Assembly: GCA_017380275.1 (NCBI GenBank)
Contig: JAFOEH010000227.1
Location: forward strand, 1 to 11,551
Direction: 5' to 3'
Length of the DNA: 11,551 nt
DNA from: Alistipes sp.
Lineage (GTDB): Bacteria > Bacteroidota > Bacteroidia > Bacteroidales > Rikenellaceae
Both the position numbers and the translations under genes were made by a program. The first letter of the stretch is position 1; every line of letters begins with the position of its first letter. Shown here piece by piece: positions 1 to 6,764 of the stretch. The notes beneath the pieces were generated by a model that was not told where the DNA came from, searched no databases, and worked only from the letters and a program-made list of their open reading frames with translations.

Positions 1-77
1 AGTCCTGACTACTTCTCTTCCTTTAAAGGAATTGACAGATAAATACTACATTTTCTCTCAATTATATAACCAGTAAA

Positions 78-86
78 TCAAAGAAC
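78..86 (-). promoter_or_regulatory. boxA-like antitermination motif
   Basis: The minus strand reads GTTCTTTGA, close to the boxA core recognised by NusB/NusE in rRNA leaders (TGCTCTTTA in E. coli), and I recall the same motif upstream of Bacteroidales 16S genes. Its order after two promoters and a hairpin fits an rRNA leader. The remaining leader (77 to 1) is AT-rich with no start codon context that I recognise. The 16S gene would begin beyond position 1. Confidence 0.5.
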
Positions 87-92
87 CGTTTG

Positions 93-120
93 AAAAACCG
101 CTTTCGCAATTTCGAAGCGG
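93..120 (-). promoter_or_regulatory. Leader hairpin with U-run (boxB-like or attenuator)
   Basis: The arms CCGCTT (98-103) and AAGCGG (115-120) pair, extended by a 2-bp CG/CG step after one bulged base, with a 6-nt loop. In the leftward transcript the hairpin sits right at the 5' end and is followed by five U (97-93). It can be read as a boxB-like stem preceding boxA in an rRNA leader, or as an intrinsic attenuator that antitermination must overcome. The structure is seen; the role is inferred. Confidence 0.5.
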
Positions 121-127
121 AAAGTGG

Positions 128-161
128 TGCAAAGGTAAGACCTTTTTTTTTAACCACCAAA
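128..161 (-). promoter_or_regulatory. Leftward promoter P2 of a putative rRNA operon
   Basis: On the minus strand: TTTG (161-158), a 20-bp spacer, then TACCTTTGCA (137-128). The -7 decamer is identical to that of P1, about 148 bp upstream. The start would fall near 121, just before the hairpin at 98-120. Tandem near-consensus promoters followed by a structured leader are typical of rRNA operons. The gene itself is outside the window. Confidence 0.75.
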
Positions 162-275
162 TTTTTCAAGAACTTTTTGCAAACTTTTTTTTAAGTTTCT
201 TTTTTGAAGCGCTGCTCGCCTTTCGGTTTGCAACTTATTGCTTCGTTTTGTAAGAACTTATTTCCTGATTGCGGA

Positions 276-308
276 TGCAAAGGTAGGCATTATTTTCATA
301 CCTGCAAA
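276..308 (-). promoter_or_regulatory. Leftward promoter P1 of a putative rRNA operon
   Basis: Read on the minus strand, this is TTTG (308-305), a 19-bp spacer, then TACCTTTGCA (285-276), an excellent match to the Bacteroidota housekeeping promoter TTTG-N19/20-TAnnTTTG. Transcription would start near 270 and run off the left edge. It lies in a very AT-rich tract that could act as an UP-like element. The -7 decamer is repeated exactly in P2, which points to a strong tandem promoter. Confidence 0.75.
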
Positions 309-408
309 CTTTTCCCACTATTTTTTTCATATTTTTTGCAATTTCTTGTTTTTTGCCATTTATACCTATATTTATATTATATATAGAACCCCGTTTTTTT
401 GCCTATTT
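309..408. other. AT-rich spacer between divergent promoters
   Basis: This is an extremely T-rich tract on the + strand between the leftward promoter P1 and the rightward promoter at 409-440. Short reading frames here are low-complexity and look non-coding. It may serve as UP-like DNA for the flanking promoters, but no specific site is recognisable. Confidence 0.5.
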
Positions 409-440
409 TTTGGTATTCCACGCCGCAAATACTATCTTTG
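409..440 (+). promoter_or_regulatory. Promoter of the CYTH-dipeptidase operon
   Basis: TTTG (409-412), a 20-bp spacer, then TATCTTTG (433-440) match the Bacteroidota consensus fully. The predicted start near 446-448 leaves a leader of about 50 nt before the ATG at 498. Because the promoter lies inside the longer open frame that begins at 399, it rules out the upstream start for the first gene. Confidence 0.8.
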
Positions 441-445
441 ACAGA

Positions 446-487
446 GAAACCGAGTGAGCCTACGGTAGGCTCCGCAGCAGGGGTTTC
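446..487 (+). promoter_or_regulatory. Structured 5' leader (nested stem-loop)
   Basis: The perfect palindrome GAGCCTACGGTAGGCTC (456-472) is enclosed by an outer pairing of GAAACC (446-451) with GGTTTC (482-487). The fold would occupy nearly the whole leader and end about 10 nt before the start codon. No U-run follows, so it is not a terminator. It may stabilise the mRNA, affect translation or bind a regulator. No known riboswitch is recognised. Confidence 0.4.
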
Positions 488-497
488 GAAACTACAA

Positions 498-968
498 ATG
501 GCAAAGGAGATTGAAAGAAAATTTTTGGTTCGGGGGGATTTTCTTCCCGACGTACAGTCATCGACCTACATCGAGCAGGGCTACATCGGCCGAGGCGATG
601 GCCTGACTTTCCGCGTTCGCACGCGTGACGAGCGTGGCTACCTCACAATAAAAGGGCGCAGCGATGCGGCAGGACTCTCGCGCGAGGAGTGGGAATATGA
701 GATTCCTCTGGCCGAGGCGCGCGATTTGCTACGCTTCAGTCCGGGAAAGATCGAGAAGCGCCGCCATCTCGCTCCCATCGGGGCACACACCTTCGAGGTC
801 GATTGTTTCTACGGCGCTAACGAGGGGCTGATACTGGCGGAGGTGGAGCTTGCGAGCGAAGAGGAGGAGTTCATCCGTCCCGAGTGGCTCGGCGAAGAGG
901 TTACAGGCGATGTTCGTTACTACAATTCGCAACTATTGAAAAACCCCTACACGAAATGGAGAGAGTAG
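498..968 (+). CDS. CYTH-domain protein, probable inorganic triphosphatase (TTM family)
   Basis: This is a 156-residue cytoplasmic protein of the CYTH/triphosphate tunnel metalloenzyme superfamily. Family members hydrolyse tripolyphosphate or thiamine triphosphate, or make cAMP, using divalent metal. The signature ExExK is at residues 4-8 (EIERK). It is followed by basic tunnel residues (RVR, 39-41; TIKG, 50-53; KRR, 87-89) and acidic strands (EWEYEI, 64-69; EVD, 100-102; AEVEL, 114-118). Length and motif order resemble small single-domain bacterial tripolyphosphatases such as the Nitrosomonas enzyme more than two-domain YgiF. The start at 498 is chosen because the promoter lies at 409-440 and the conserved motif begins at once. 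The gene overlaps the dipeptidase by 13 bp, so translation is probably coupled. The family call is firm. The substrate is inferred, and class IV adenylate cyclase activity is an alternative. Confidence 0.88.
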   Translation: MAKEIERKFLVRGDFLPDVQSSTYIEQGYIGRGDGLTFRVRTRDERGYLTIKGRSDAAGLSREEWEYEIPLAEARDLLRFSPGKIEKRRHLAPIGAHTFEVDCFYGANEGLILAEVELASEEEEFIRPEWLGEEVTGDVRYYNSQLLKNPYTKWRE

Positions 969-1672
969 TTTTTGCAATCGGGCTGCTTCTTGCGATTTGC
1001 GGTTGTGGCAACGTATCGGCTCAGAGCGATGAGTTCGACGCGAAGATGAAAGAGTATGGCCTTGTCGATGTGCAGACTCTGGACAAGGAGATTGGCGTGG
1101 AGCTGAAATACGCAACGGAGGATAATTTCGTCGGCGAGAATATGTACGGCTCGCTTACAACGGCCTACCTGCTACCCCACTTCGCCAAAAAGGTCGTGCA
1201 GGCACAGCAGATTCTGCGCCAGCGCCGAGCGGGATACTCGTTGCTCATATACGACGCGGCACGCCCGATCAGCGTTCAGCGACGTATGCGCAAGGCTGTG
1301 GAGGGGACTCCGTTGCAGATTTATGTAGCCGACGGTCAGCGCGGAGGCCGACACAACTACGGCGTGGCGGTCGATCTGACGATTGTCGATGCGCAGGGCC
1401 GTCCGCTCGATATGGGTGCAGACTTCGACCACTTCGGCCGCGAGGCCTGGGTGGGCGAGGATAACGATGTGGAGCTTGCGCGATACAAGGCCTACGTCGA
1501 TGGATTGGTGAGCGAGGGTTTGATCTCGCGCGAGGCCGCCGAGAACAGGAAGTTGCTGCTGGAGATTATGGACGCGGTTGGCCTGAGGCCCTACGTCAAG
1601 GAGTGGTGGCATTTTCAGGAGAAGATCTCGATGACGGCCACACGACAAAAATATAAGCTGCTTGACTTTTAG
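956..1672 (+). CDS. Exported D-Ala-D-Ala dipeptidase (VanX/DdpX-like, peptidase M15D)
   Basis: This 238-residue zinc dipeptidase should cleave D-Ala-D-Ala in the periplasm. The start at 956 gives a hydrophobic N-terminus (4-16) ending either in a lipobox-like Gly-Cys (16-17) or at a signal peptidase I site after VSA (20-22). The M15D residues are present: the stabilising Arg in YDAARP (R103), zinc ligands in HNYGVAVD (H133, D140), the DMGADFDHF segment (152-160), and EWWH (216-219) with catalytic E216 and zinc ligand H219. The mature length is close to VanX (about 200). Its ATG lies inside the end of the CYTH gene. The export signal and the absence of vanH, vanA or vanRS here argue for wall-peptide scavenging or turnover rather than glycopeptide resistance. 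A strong terminator follows three bases after the stop. Confidence 0.9.
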   Translation: MERVVFAIGLLLAICGCGNVSAQSDEFDAKMKEYGLVDVQTLDKEIGVELKYATEDNFVGENMYGSLTTAYLLPHFAKKVVQAQQILRQRRAGYSLLIYDAARPISVQRRMRKAVEGTPLQIYVADGQRGGRHNYGVAVDLTIVDAQGRPLDMGADFDHFGREAWVGEDNDVELARYKAYVDGLVSEGLISREAAENRKLLLEIMDAVGLRPYVKEWWHFQEKISMTATRQKYKLLDF

Positions 1673-1674
1673 TG

Positions 1675-1717
1675 AAAGGAGCCTGTCCGCACATAGCAGA
1701 CAGGCTCCTTTTATTTT
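1675..1717 (+). terminator. Rho-independent terminator of the CYTH-dipeptidase operon
   Basis: A perfect 13-bp stem, AAAGGAGCCTGTC (1675-1687) with GACAGGCTCCTTT (1699-1711), closes an 11-nt loop and runs into TTTTATTTT. It begins two bases after the dipeptidase stop. The perfect stem could also work weakly from the gdhA side, but the U-run is poor in that direction. Confidence 0.9.
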
Positions 1718-1731
1718 GGAAGAAATCGTAT

Positions 1732-1832
1732 AACAAGAGCTATTTTGAGGCTGGTCGCAGTGGGCGAAAGCGGAGCATACTGAGCGTATGTGAGCATTTC
1801 GCACGCAAGCCAGACGCCAAAAGAGCCTTGTT
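1732..1832. repeat. ~100-bp imperfect palindrome downstream of gdhA
   Basis: This is a multi-tier inverted repeat. AACAAG (1732-1737) pairs with CTTGTT (1827-1832). GCTATTTTG (1739-1747) pairs with CAAAAGAGC (1818-1826) with one mismatch. CTGG (1751-1754) pairs with CCAG (1810-1813), GCGAAA (1764-1769) with TTTCGC (1797-1802), and CATAC (1776-1780) with GTATG (1786-1790) around a 5-nt tip. It lies between convergent genes and would form the 3' end of the gdhA transcript. It encodes no credible protein. It could be a dispersed intergenic palindrome, a 3'-end stabiliser or a terminator-like structure. Copy number cannot be judged from one window. Confidence 0.6.
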
Positions 1833-1844
1833 AGGCGATTTCTA

Positions 1845-3185
1845 TTATATGACGCCCTGCTCAAGCATAGCCTGTGCCACCTTCATAAAGCCTGCGATGT
1901 TGGCACCCTTAACGTAGTTGATGTAGCCGTTAGGCTGCTCACCGTAGGTTACGCAAGCGTTGTGGATCTGCGACATAATGTAGTGCAGCTTCTGATCAAC
2001 CTCCTCGGCCGACCAAGAGAGGTGCTGCGCGTTCTGCGTCATCTCCAGACCTGAGGTAGCCACGCCACCTGCATTTACGGCCTTACCGGGAGCGAAGAGA
2101 ATACCCGCCTTCTGGAAGGCTGAGATAGCCTCTGGCGTACAACCCATATTCGACACCTCAGCTGCGCACCACGTTCCGTTTGCCAGAAGCTCCTCGGCAT
2201 CGGCACCCGTCAGCTCGTTCTGGAATGCGCAAGGCAGTGCGATGTCGCACTTGATGCTCCACGCCTTCTTGCCGGGGATGAAGGTCGAGTCGGGGAAACG
2301 CTCGGCAAAGGGAGCTACGATGTCGCGGTTTGATGCGCGGAGCTCCAACATATAGTCGATCTTCTCGGGAGTCATTCCGTTGGGATTGTGGATAACGCCG
2401 TCGGGACCAGAGATTGCGATAACCTTTGCGCCAAGCTCCGTAGCCTTCTGCGCTGCGCCCCAAGCCACGTTACCGAAGCCAGAGATAGCAACCGTCTTGC
2501 CCTCGATCGACTTGCCGGCCTGATGCAACATATGCTCAACGAAGTAGAGCGCACCGTAGCCCGTAGCCTCGGGACGCACGAGCGAACCGCCCCACGTCAG
2601 GCCCTTACCCGTCAGCACACCTGTGTTGTACTCGCGGGCGAGCTTCTTGTACATACCGTACATATATCCGATCTCGCGGCCACCTACGCCCACGTCACCT
2701 GCGGGAACGTCGGTGTCGGGACCGATGTTCTGCCACAACTCAAGCATAAAGGCCTGGCAGAAACGCATAATCTCAGCGTCAGACTTGCCCTTGGGGCTGA
2801 AATCAGAACCGCCCTTTGCGCCACCCATCGGGAGCGTCGTAAGCGCATTCTTGAAGGTCTGCTCGAAACCGAGGAACTTCAACATCGAGGGATTCACAGC
2901 AGCGTGGAAACGGATACCTCCCTTGTAGGGACCGATGGCGCTGTTGAACTGAACACGGTAACCGAGGTTGGTCTGGATCTCGCCCTTGTCGTCAACCCAC
3001 GTTACACGGAAGGTGATGATGCGGTCGGGCTCGACCATACGCTCAACGATCTTCGCCTGCTCGAACTCGGGGTGATCGTTGTAAACCTCCTCAATAGACT
3101 CCAGCACTTCGCGTACTGCCTGCAGATACTCGCTCTCACCGGGGTGCTTGCGCTCGAGATCTGCCATTACATTGTTAACGTTCAT
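1845..3185 (-). CDS. gdhA: NADP-type hexameric glutamate dehydrogenase
   Basis: This 446-residue cytoplasmic enzyme reversibly converts 2-oxoglutarate and ammonium to L-glutamate, a central ammonium-assimilation step. Length and sequence match the ~445-residue hexameric GDH family. Substrate-domain lysines are at K88 (GPYKGG), K112 (FKNALT) and catalytic K124 (PMGGAKGG), followed by the VPAGDVGVGGREIGYM block (160-175). The Rossmann domain begins near 230 with GFGNVA (236-241), then the AISGPDG loop (257-263), which resembles NADP-preferring enzymes. The conserved PGKAVNAGGVATSGLEM segment is at 366-382. The start MNVNNVM follows a -7 box by about 40 bp. It is monocistronic: a divergent gene lies upstream and a convergent operon downstream. 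Cofactor preference is inferred from family resemblance; Bacteroidales enzymes can be dual. Confidence 0.96.
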   Translation of the reverse strand: MNVNNVMADLERKHPGESEYLQAVREVLESIEEVYNDHPEFEQAKIVERMVEPDRIITFRVTWVDDKGEIQTNLGYRVQFNSAIGPYKGGIRFHAAVNPSMLKFLGFEQTFKNALTTLPMGGAKGGSDFSPKGKSDAEIMRFCQAFMLELWQNIGPDTDVPAGDVGVGGREIGYMYGMYKKLAREYNTGVLTGKGLTWGGSLVRPEATGYGALYFVEHMLHQAGKSIEGKTVAISGFGNVAWGAAQKATELGAKVIAISGPDGVIHNPNGMTPEKIDYMLELRASNRDIVAPFAERFPDSTFIPGKKAWSIKCDIALPCAFQNELTGADAEELLANGTWCAAEVSNMGCTPEAISAFQKAGILFAPGKAVNAGGVATSGLEMTQNAQHLSWSAEEVDQKLHYIMSQIHNACVTYGEQPNGYINYVKGANIAGFMKVAQAMLEQGVI

Positions 3186-3223
3186 AATTATTATCGTTTT
3201 TAAGTCGTTGTTTTATTCTATTA

Positions 3224-3231
3224 CAAATATA
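3224..3231 (-). promoter_or_regulatory. gdhA -7 promoter element
   Basis: The minus strand reads TATATTTG, matching TAnnTTTG. The predicted start is near 3217, about 32 nt before the gdhA ATG. At the correct distance upstream there is no TTTG, only an AT-rich TTAA-like sequence. The promoter therefore looks dependent on an activator or regulated, which would suit a nitrogen-controlled gene. Confidence 0.55.
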
Positions 3232-3274
3232 GCGATATTTTGTTATGGTTGTTAAGGCTAAGGTAAAATATTTC

Positions 3275-3298
3275 GACGAATTATCATATTTTTTCGTC
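3275..3298. promoter_or_regulatory. Inverted repeat upstream of gdhA, possible operator
   Basis: GACGAA (3275-3280) and TTCGTC (3293-3298) form 6-bp arms separated by 12 AT-rich bases. The site lies about 60-80 bp upstream of the predicted gdhA transcription start, a position that suits an activator. The regulator is unknown, and the repeat is short enough to be chance. Confidence 0.25.
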
Positions 3299-3381
3299 AT
3301 TTTCACCCGTCGCCTTACGCGCGGGCGCACGCGGGCAATTAAAAAAGAGTGAAAAATGCGATGCGAATAAAAATAATGGAT

Positions 3382-3389
3382 TAAATTTG
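3382..3389 (+). promoter_or_regulatory. Possible -7 element for the glycine-zipper/M16 unit
   Basis: TAAATTTG matches TAnnTTTG and would start transcription near 3396, about 60 nt before the ATG at 3459. No TTTG-like -33 box is found 19-21 bp upstream, so this is a tentative call resting on one element. Confidence 0.4.
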
Positions 3390-3458
3390 TAGCGTGCAGA
3401 GTTTTTTTGCGACTAATATAGGGGCAGGTCAATGTGGCAGCCCGCAGAGAATAACAAT

Positions 3459-3791
3459 ATGAAACTAAAGAATCCGTTTATTGACGAGAGCGCACTCGAG
3501 GGCGACGATAGCCCGAAGAAGAGCGAGGACGAGCAGCTGATGGAAGAGGCCAAGCAACACACCGAAGTTGTGGTCGTGGAGACCTATATGGCTTTGGGTA
3601 TGGTGATAGGTCTGGCCGCGGGTGCTGCCGTTGGATCGCTGTTGCTGGGCAAAATGAGTTTCGGAATGGGCATAGGAATGCTCATCGGACTGATAGCCGG
3701 CTCGTGCATCCACAAAAAGCCGAAGCAGCAGGCCGCCGAAACAATCGAGCAGAGCGCCGAGAGAGAGAACAACAAGGAAAACAAGGAATAA
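3459..3791 (+). CDS. Small glycine-rich two-helix membrane protein, unknown function
   Basis: A 110-residue protein. It has an acidic, charged N-terminal segment (1-36), two closely spaced glycine-rich hydrophobic helices (about 43-64 and 67-83) and a hydrophilic Lys/Glu/Asn-rich tail (85-110). The small-residue spacing in MVIGLAAGAAVGS and MGIGMLIGLIAGS resembles a glycine zipper, suggesting tight helix packing or oligomerisation in the inner membrane. There is no signal peptide. An ATG at 3432 is in frame, but the one at 3459 follows an A-rich stretch (gaataacaat) typical of Bacteroidota starts and is preferred. The M16 protease gene begins 22 bp downstream with no terminator between, so they are probably co-transcribed. 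I do not recognise a function. Confidence 0.7.
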   Translation: MKLKNPFIDESALEGDDSPKKSEDEQLMEEAKQHTEVVVVETYMALGMVIGLAAGAAVGSLLLGKMSFGMGIGMLIGLIAGSCIHKKPKQQAAETIEQSAERENNKENKE

Positions 3792-3813
3792 AAAGAGTTA
3801 AAACCAACAACGT

Positions 3814-6645
3814 ATGAAAAGATTTTTGCTTTTGGTTATGGCCGCAGTGCTGGGCGTAACCTTCGCAGCACAGGCGCAGATGGAGGCGATGCAGCAGCCG
3901 TTGCCCGCTGACCCCGCCGTAAGAAAAGGTGTGCTGCCCAACGGACTGACTTACTACATCCGTCACAACGAGAAACCCAAGGGTATGGCCGAGTTCTACA
4001 TCCTGCACGATGTAGGTGCCATTCAGGAGAACGACAACCAGCAGGGTCTGGCTCACTTCCTGGAGCATATGGCATTCAACGGTACGAAGAGCTACCCCGG
4101 CAAGTCGCTGATCGAGTATCTGGAGAAGATTGGCGTTAAGTTCGGTGCTAACCTCAACGCAGGTACATCGTGGGACTACACACAGTACTATATGACCGAC
4201 GTGCCCGTAGCACGCGAGAGCGTTGTGGACTCGACGCTGATGATCCTGCACGACTGGTCGCACTTCATCACCCTCGATCCGAAGGAGATTGACTCGGAGC
4301 GTGGCGTAATCAAGGAGGAGTTGCGTACGCGCGACGGCGCACAGTGGCGCTCACAGATCGAGATGATCAAGGCCATCGGTAAGGGTACACTCTACGAGCA
4401 CCGCAACCTGATCGGTTATCTGGATGGCCTGAAGGGCTTCGACCACAGCGATCTGGAGGCATTCTACACGAAGTGGTATCGCCCCGACTATCAGGCTGTT
4501 GTCGTGGTTGGTGACATCGACGTGGATAAGGTTGAGCAGAAGATTAAGACCATTATGGCCGACATTCCCGCCGCTGCGGCCGATGCAGCGAAGAAGGATG
4601 TTATCGTCGTTCCCGACAACGAGGAGCCTATCGTAAGCATCTTTGCCGATCCCGAGATGCAGCAGTCGAGCCTGATGATTATGTACAAGTCGCAGGCTAT
4701 GCCCAAGGAGATGAACAACACGATGATGTACGAGATGACCAACATCCTGAAATCATACATCACCGAAATGATCAACGAGCGCTTGTCGGACATCGCCCGC
4801 AAGCCCGATGCACCCTTCATTCAGGCCTTTTTCGAGCCCGCAACCTCGATGGGTATCATCCCCACGCTGGAGCTCACGATCGGTCAGGTCGTAACACGCG
4901 ATGGCAAGATCGTGGAGGGTTACAAGGCTCTTCTTACCGAGATGGAGCGTATGCGTCGCCACGGCTTTACCGAGGGCGAGTGGGAGCGCGCCAAGAACAA
5001 CATCCTCTCAAGCCTGGAGTCACAGTACAACAGCCGCGAGGATCGTCGCCACTCACGTTTTGCAAATCAGTATCTGGACAACTTCCGCAGCGGTACACCC
5101 ATCTACGATGCCGAGACTGAGTACCAGCTCGACAAGCAGATCGTGGAGATGATCTCGTGCGATGCGATCAACGCAACGGTTAAGCAGATGTACGAGCCGC
5201 TGAAGAATGTGGTTATCGTAGCCAACTCACCCAAGAAGGATGGCGTAGCCGTTCCCACCGAGGCTGAGCTTGTTGGCGCATTGAAGGCCGCAGTTGCTGC
5301 CGAGGTTGAGCCTTTCAAGGATAATGTAGTGAAGGAGCCGCTGATCTCTGACCAGAGCGCTCTGAAGGGCTCGAAGGTTGCCAAGACGGTGAAGAACGAG
5401 TCGTTGGGCTTCACCGAGTGGACCCTGGAGAATGGTATCAAGGTTGTGATCAAGCAGACTCCCTATCAGGCCGACAATATCGGCGTGGAGGCTACCTCAG
5501 AGGGTGGTGCAGCCGTATTCTCTGATGCAGAGTACTACTCGGCACAGATGCTGGGTGGCGTGATGGGAATGTCGGGTATCTCGAAGTTCTCGGCATCGGA
5601 TCTTCGCAAGCAGCTCTCGGGTAATACCGCAAGCGCAGGCATTGGAGTAAGCACCTATGAGCACGTAGTGACAGCTAATGCAGCGCTGAAGGATGTGGAG
5701 ACGATGTTCCAGCTCCTGTACCTGCAGTTCACCGCGCCTCGTTTCTCTGAGGATGACTTCACCACGCTGATGAACCGCTACAACTCAATGCTGGCTAACC
5801 AGACTGCAAATCCCGACTTCATCTTCTCGCAGAACGTACAGAAGTCGCTCTATAACGACAACTATCGCCGTCAGCAGCTCACTCCCGAGCTTATCCAGTC
5901 GATCAAGCTGGAGCATATGCCCGCTATCCACAAGCGTCTGTACTCTAACGCTGCCGACTTCCGCTTTACCTTCATCGGTAATATGAGCGAGGAGCAGCTC
6001 AAGCCCTATGTGGAGAAGTACATCGGCTCGCTGCCCACCGCTTCGAAGCCCGGCAACGTATATACCGACGATAAGGTTAATTACGCAAAGGGCGGTGTTA
6101 CCAACGACTTCCGCACCAAGATGGAGCAGCCCAAGGTATCGGTATTCTTCGCCTACACGGGCGCACTGAAGATGTCGATGAAGAATATGATGGTAGCCAA
6201 CTACCTCACCACCGCTCTCGACAACCGCTATCTGAAGTCGATCCGCGAGGAGAAGGGTGGAACCTACGGTGTAGGTGTTCGCGTTTCGCTCTCGCCCCGC
6301 ACCAACGAGTATGTTGCACAGGTTCAGTTCGACACCAACGAACAGATGGCCGACGAGCTGATGGCTATCGTTGTGGCTGAGCTGGAGAAGATCGCAGCCG
6401 AGGGCCCGCTCAAGGAGGATATGGATAAGACCCGCGAGTACGAGAACAAGAACTACACCAAATCTATCGAGCAGAACTCTTGGTGGAGCCAGGCTATCTA
6501 CAACTACTACAAGTACGACATCGACTTCGTTAAGGAGTACCTCGACGCCGTAAATAGCGTAACGGCTGATGACGTGAAGGCTCTGGCGAAGCAGATTCTG
6601 GCCGATGGCAACCTCGTGAAGGTTGTGATGCGTCCCGAGAAATAA
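3814..6645 (+). CDS. Periplasmic M16 family zinc metalloprotease (two-module, insulinase/pitrilysin-like)
   Basis: A 943-residue exported peptidase. The signal peptide is MKRFLLLVMAAVLGVTFAAQA, with cleavage after AQA (20-22). The N-terminal catalytic module begins near 36 and carries the inverted zinc motif HFLEH (H81, E84 as base, H85). The third ligand E162 lies 77 residues after H85, exactly as in pitrilysin and insulysin, inside DSERGVIKEE. FYTKWYRPDYQAVVVVGD (217-234) marks the start of the first M16_C region. The C-terminal half lacks HxxEH but retains the substrate-positioning R811 and Y818, with the 7-residue spacing seen in insulysin. It is thus a complete single-chain clamshell enzyme that degrades peptides in the periplasm. 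It follows the small membrane-protein gene by 22 bp and ends at a terminator. Zinc peptidase assignment is secure; substrate is unknown. Confidence 0.95.
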   Translation: MKRFLLLVMAAVLGVTFAAQAQMEAMQQPLPADPAVRKGVLPNGLTYYIRHNEKPKGMAEFYILHDVGAIQENDNQQGLAHFLEHMAFNGTKSYPGKSLIEYLEKIGVKFGANLNAGTSWDYTQYYMTDVPVARESVVDSTLMILHDWSHFITLDPKEIDSERGVIKEELRTRDGAQWRSQIEMIKAIGKGTLYEHRNLIGYLDGLKGFDHSDLEAFYTKWYRPDYQAVVVVGDIDVDKVEQKIKTIMADIPAAAADAAKKDVIVVPDNEEPIVSIFADPEMQQSSLMIMYKSQAMPKEMNNTMMYEMTNILKSYITEMINERLSDIARKPDAPFIQAFFEPATSMGIIPTLELTIGQVVTRDGKIVEGYKALLTEMERMRRHGFTEGEWERAKNNILSSLESQYNSREDRRHSRFANQYLDNFRSGTPIYDAETEYQLDKQIVEMISCDAINATVKQMYEPLKNVVIVANSPKKDGVAVPTEAELVGALKAAVAAEVEPFKDNVVKEPLISDQSALKGSKVAKTVKNESLGFTEWTLENGIKVVIKQTPYQADNIGVEATSEGGAAVFSDAEYYSAQMLGGVMGMSGISKFSASDLRKQLSGNTASAGIGVSTYEHVVTANAALKDVETMFQLLYLQFTAPRFSEDDFTTLMNRYNSMLANQTANPDFIFSQNVQKSLYNDNYRRQQLTPELIQSIKLEHMPAIHKRLYSNAADFRFTFIGNMSEEQLKPYVEKYIGSLPTASKPGNVYTDDKVNYAKGGVTNDFRTKMEQPKVSVFFAYTGALKMSMKNMMVANYLTTALDNRYLKSIREEKGGTYGVGVRVSLSPRTNEYVAQVQFDTNEQMADELMAIVVAELEKIAAEGPLKEDMDKTREYENKNYTKSIEQNSWWSQAIYNYYKYDIDFVKEYLDAVNSVTADDVKALAKQILADGNLVKVVMRPEK

Positions 6646-6671
6646 TTTTCTCACCATACTAACAACTCTTA

Positions 6672-6707
6672 AGGGTGCTAACTTACGGTTAGTGCCCTCT
6701 TTTGTTT
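6672..6707 (+). terminator. Terminator after the M16 protease
   Basis: GGGTGCTAAC (6673-6682) pairs with GTTAGTGCCC (6688-6697) across a 5-nt loop, then TCTTTTGTTT. The two imperfect positions are U-G and G-U in the rightward RNA but would be A-C mismatches in the leftward RNA, so the element is built for the + strand. Confidence 0.8.
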
Positions 6708-6764
6708 CTATGTGCATCTCTTTGGAACACCTTTTGCACCGAGCAGGATAAAAACCTTCAGGAT

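Noticed and set aside
204..441. Short Phe/Tyr-rich open frames in the left spacer
   Set aside because: They come from poly-T tracts covering promoter DNA; composition is not protein-like.
399..497. N-terminal extension of the CYTH protein from the ATG at 399
   Set aside because: The consensus promoter (409-440) lies inside this stretch, and the ExExK signature starts four residues after the ATG at 498.
884..955. Longer start for the dipeptidase at 884
   Set aside because: It would put a basic non-signal stretch before a clear signal peptide that begins at 956.
956..1672. Glycopeptide (vancomycin) resistance determinant because of the VanX-like enzyme
   Set aside because: There is no VanH, VanA/B ligase or VanRS nearby, the protein has an export signal, and the organism type is Gram-negative. 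A wall-peptide dipeptidase role fits better.
2388..3203. 271-residue open frame antisense to gdhA
   Set aside because: It lies wholly within the highly conserved gdhA coding sequence on the other strand and shows no recognisable domain; it is a codon-bias shadow.
5785..6717. 310-residue open frame antisense to the M16 protease
   Set aside because: It mirrors the protease coding frame, has no family features, and runs through the protease terminator; a shadow.
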